Assembly: GCA_964036045.1 (NCBI GenBank)
Contig: OZ038381.1
Location: 2,242,928 to 2,306,927, forward strand
DNA from: Eutreptiella sp. 'Long Island Sound 2002'
Lineage: Eukaryota; Euglenozoa; Euglenophyceae; Eutreptiales; Eutreptiaceae
Direction of reading: 5' to 3'
DNA length: 64,000 nucleotides
Shown: positions 63,181-64,000 of the stretch, piece after piece
Layout of the letters: the number at the start of each line of letters is the position of its first letter
How positions within the stretch are numbered: position 1 is the first letter of the stretch
Notes under the pieces: generated by a model
Databases searched by the model: none
What the model saw: the letters and a program-made list of their open reading frames with translations, nothing else
Told to the model about the DNA's origin: nothing
Translations under genes and position numbers: made by a program

Positions 63181-64000
63181 CGGGGAGGATTCGGGGAGGA
63201 CCGCGGAGGATGCGGGAAGGATCGGGGAGGATGCGGGGAGGATCGGGGCGGATGCGGGGAGGACCGGGGAGGATGCGGGGAGGATCGGGGAGGATGTGGG
63301 GAGGACCGGGGAGGATGCGGGGAGGACCGGGGAGGATGCGGCGAGGATCGGGGAGGATGCGGGGAGGACCGGGGAGGATGCGGGGAGGATCGGGGAGGAT
63401 GCGGGGAGGATGCGGGGAGGATGCGGAGAGGATGCGGGGAGGACCGGGGAGGATGCGGGGAGGATCGGGGAGGATGCGGGGAGGACCGGGGAGGATGCGG
63501 GGAGGATCGGCGAGGATGCGGGGAGGATGCGGGGAGGATGCGGGGAGGATGCGGGGAGGATGCGGGGAGGACCGGGGAGGATGCGGGGAGACTGCGGGGA
63601 GGATGCGGGGAGGATGTGAGGAGGATGTGGGGAGGATGCGGGGAGGATGCGGGGAGGATGCGGGGAGGACCGGGGAGGATGCGGGGAGGACCGGGGAGGA
63701 TGCGGAGAGGATGCGGGGAGGATGCGAGGAGGATCGGGGAGGATGCGGGGAGGATCGGGGAGGATGCGGGGAGGACCGGGGAGGATGCGGGAAGGATCGG
63801 GGAGGATGCGGGGAGGATCGGGGCGGATGCGGGGAGGACCGGGGAGGAGGCGGGGAGAACCGGGGAGGATGAGGGGAGAACCGGGGAGGATGCCGGGAGG
63901 ATCGGGGAGGATGCGGGGAGGACCGAGAGGATGTGGGGAGGACCGGGGAGGATGCGGGGAGGGCCGGGGAGTAGGCGGGGAGGACCGGGGAGGATGCGGG
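63181..64000. repeat. Satellite B gamma + delta blocks, copy 3 (cut by window end)
   Basis: The gamma anchor GATTCGGGG is at 63,188, 5,214 bp after copy 2. ACTGCGGGG is near 63,590, GAGGAGGCGGGGAGAACC near 63,845, and the delta anchor GTAGGCGGGG at 63,971. The window ends inside a regular dimer, so the next alpha block, if the order holds, would start just outside. Confidence 0.85.

Larger units (their letters stand above)
47886..64000. repeat. Satellite B: G-rich 10/11-bp (21-bp dimer) tandem array
   Basis: The array is built from an 11-mer, GGATGCGGGGA, and a 10-mer, GGACCGGGGA or GGATCGGGGA. The usual order is 11+10, a 21-bp dimer. Runs of several 11-mers are common (for example near 58,620-58,680), whereas two adjacent 10-mers are rare (for example near 49,500 and 51,680). 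GC is about 76% for the dimer, with nearly all G on the + strand and C on the - strand. Because 11-mer runs change the reading frame, open frames here are shorter and more numerous than in satellite A. They read as Gly/Arg/Glu/Asp-rich repeats on + and Pro/Ser/Leu-rich repeats on -. Stops arise only from fixed variants such as GTAGG and GTGAGG. The array continues past base 64,000. No gene is supported. Confidence 0.97.

Noticed and set aside
47944-63872. Many Gly/Arg/Glu/Asp-rich open frames in satellite B that look like RGG-type proteins
   Set aside because: They are translations of GGGGAGGATGC-type monomers in all + frames. They begin at the ATG in GGATGC and end at fixed GTAGG or GTGAGG variants, with no independent coding evidence.
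47886-64000. Telomeric repeat
   Set aside because: The G-rich units are GGATGCGGGGA/GGACCGGGGA, not TTAGGG, TTTAGGG or a known telomerase-type short motif, and they form HORs.
47886-64000. CpG-island promoters or Sp1 clusters in the GC-rich array
   Set aside because: GGGGAGG and GCGGGG resemble GC boxes by composition, but they occur in every monomer and nothing marks a transcription start or adjoining gene.

Overview
The whole 64 kb window is tandem-repeat (satellite) DNA. I see no single-copy sequence, supportable gene, RNA gene, transposon, CRISPR array or promoter. Two arrays in direct contact fill it, and both run off the window edges. Arrays this long, with nested higher-order repeats (HORs) and CpG-decay-like variants, point to a nuclear eukaryotic genome (pericentromeric, subtelomeric or other heterochromatic-type DNA). 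I cannot name the organism or chromosomal position.

Satellite A (1-47,885) has a 21-bp unit: a perfect 16-bp palindrome, CCGGAACATGTTCCGG, plus a 5-bp spacer, mainly AAGCG, AAGCA or AAGGA. That is about 2,280 units. Because 21 is divisible by three and the unit has no stop codon in any of the six frames, very long open frames appear on both strands. They are by-products of the repeat. Single frames drift between three unrelated heptapeptides ([21 protein letters not shown]) wherever a 1-, 2- or 5-bp length change occurs, which argues against coding selection. The array is organised into HOR domains with measured offsets: 1,943/2,762/2,783 bp (about 1.9-9.4 kb), 1,426/1,134 bp (10.9-14.8 kb), 320/997 bp (19.2-21.2 kb), 887/1,522/1,013 bp (23.6-28.4 kb), about 1,606/1,627 bp (30.0-31.9 kb) and about 1,287/1,371 bp (33.6-37.4 kb). 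A 26-bp 'palindrome-less' double spacer marks many HOR boundaries from 2.7 to 33.6 kb. A few units carry the spacer in inverted orientation.

Satellite B (47,886-64,000) joins A through a shared CCGG at 47,882-47,885. It is built from an 11-mer (GGATGCGGGGA) and a 10-mer (GGACCGGGGA or GGATCGGGGA), usually alternating so that the dimer is again 21 bp, with expansions of the 11-mer. The + strand is G-rich with a GGGG run every 10-11 bp, so G-quadruplex potential is continuous. Four subfamilies, which I call gamma, delta, alpha and beta, are arranged as a mosaic. The gamma block recurs at about 48.0, 58.0 and 63.2 kb. Nested HORs of 1,163, 909 and 689 bp are exact by anchor spacing.

The most notable points are: the shared 21-bp period (two turns of B-DNA) in two otherwise dissimilar satellites; the palindrome core GAACATGTTC, which fits the p53-family half-site consensus RRRCWWGYYY and is repeated about two thousand times; loss of exactly one palindrome at HOR boundaries; and the G4-capable satellite next to the palindromic one. 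No function is demonstrated by sequence alone.
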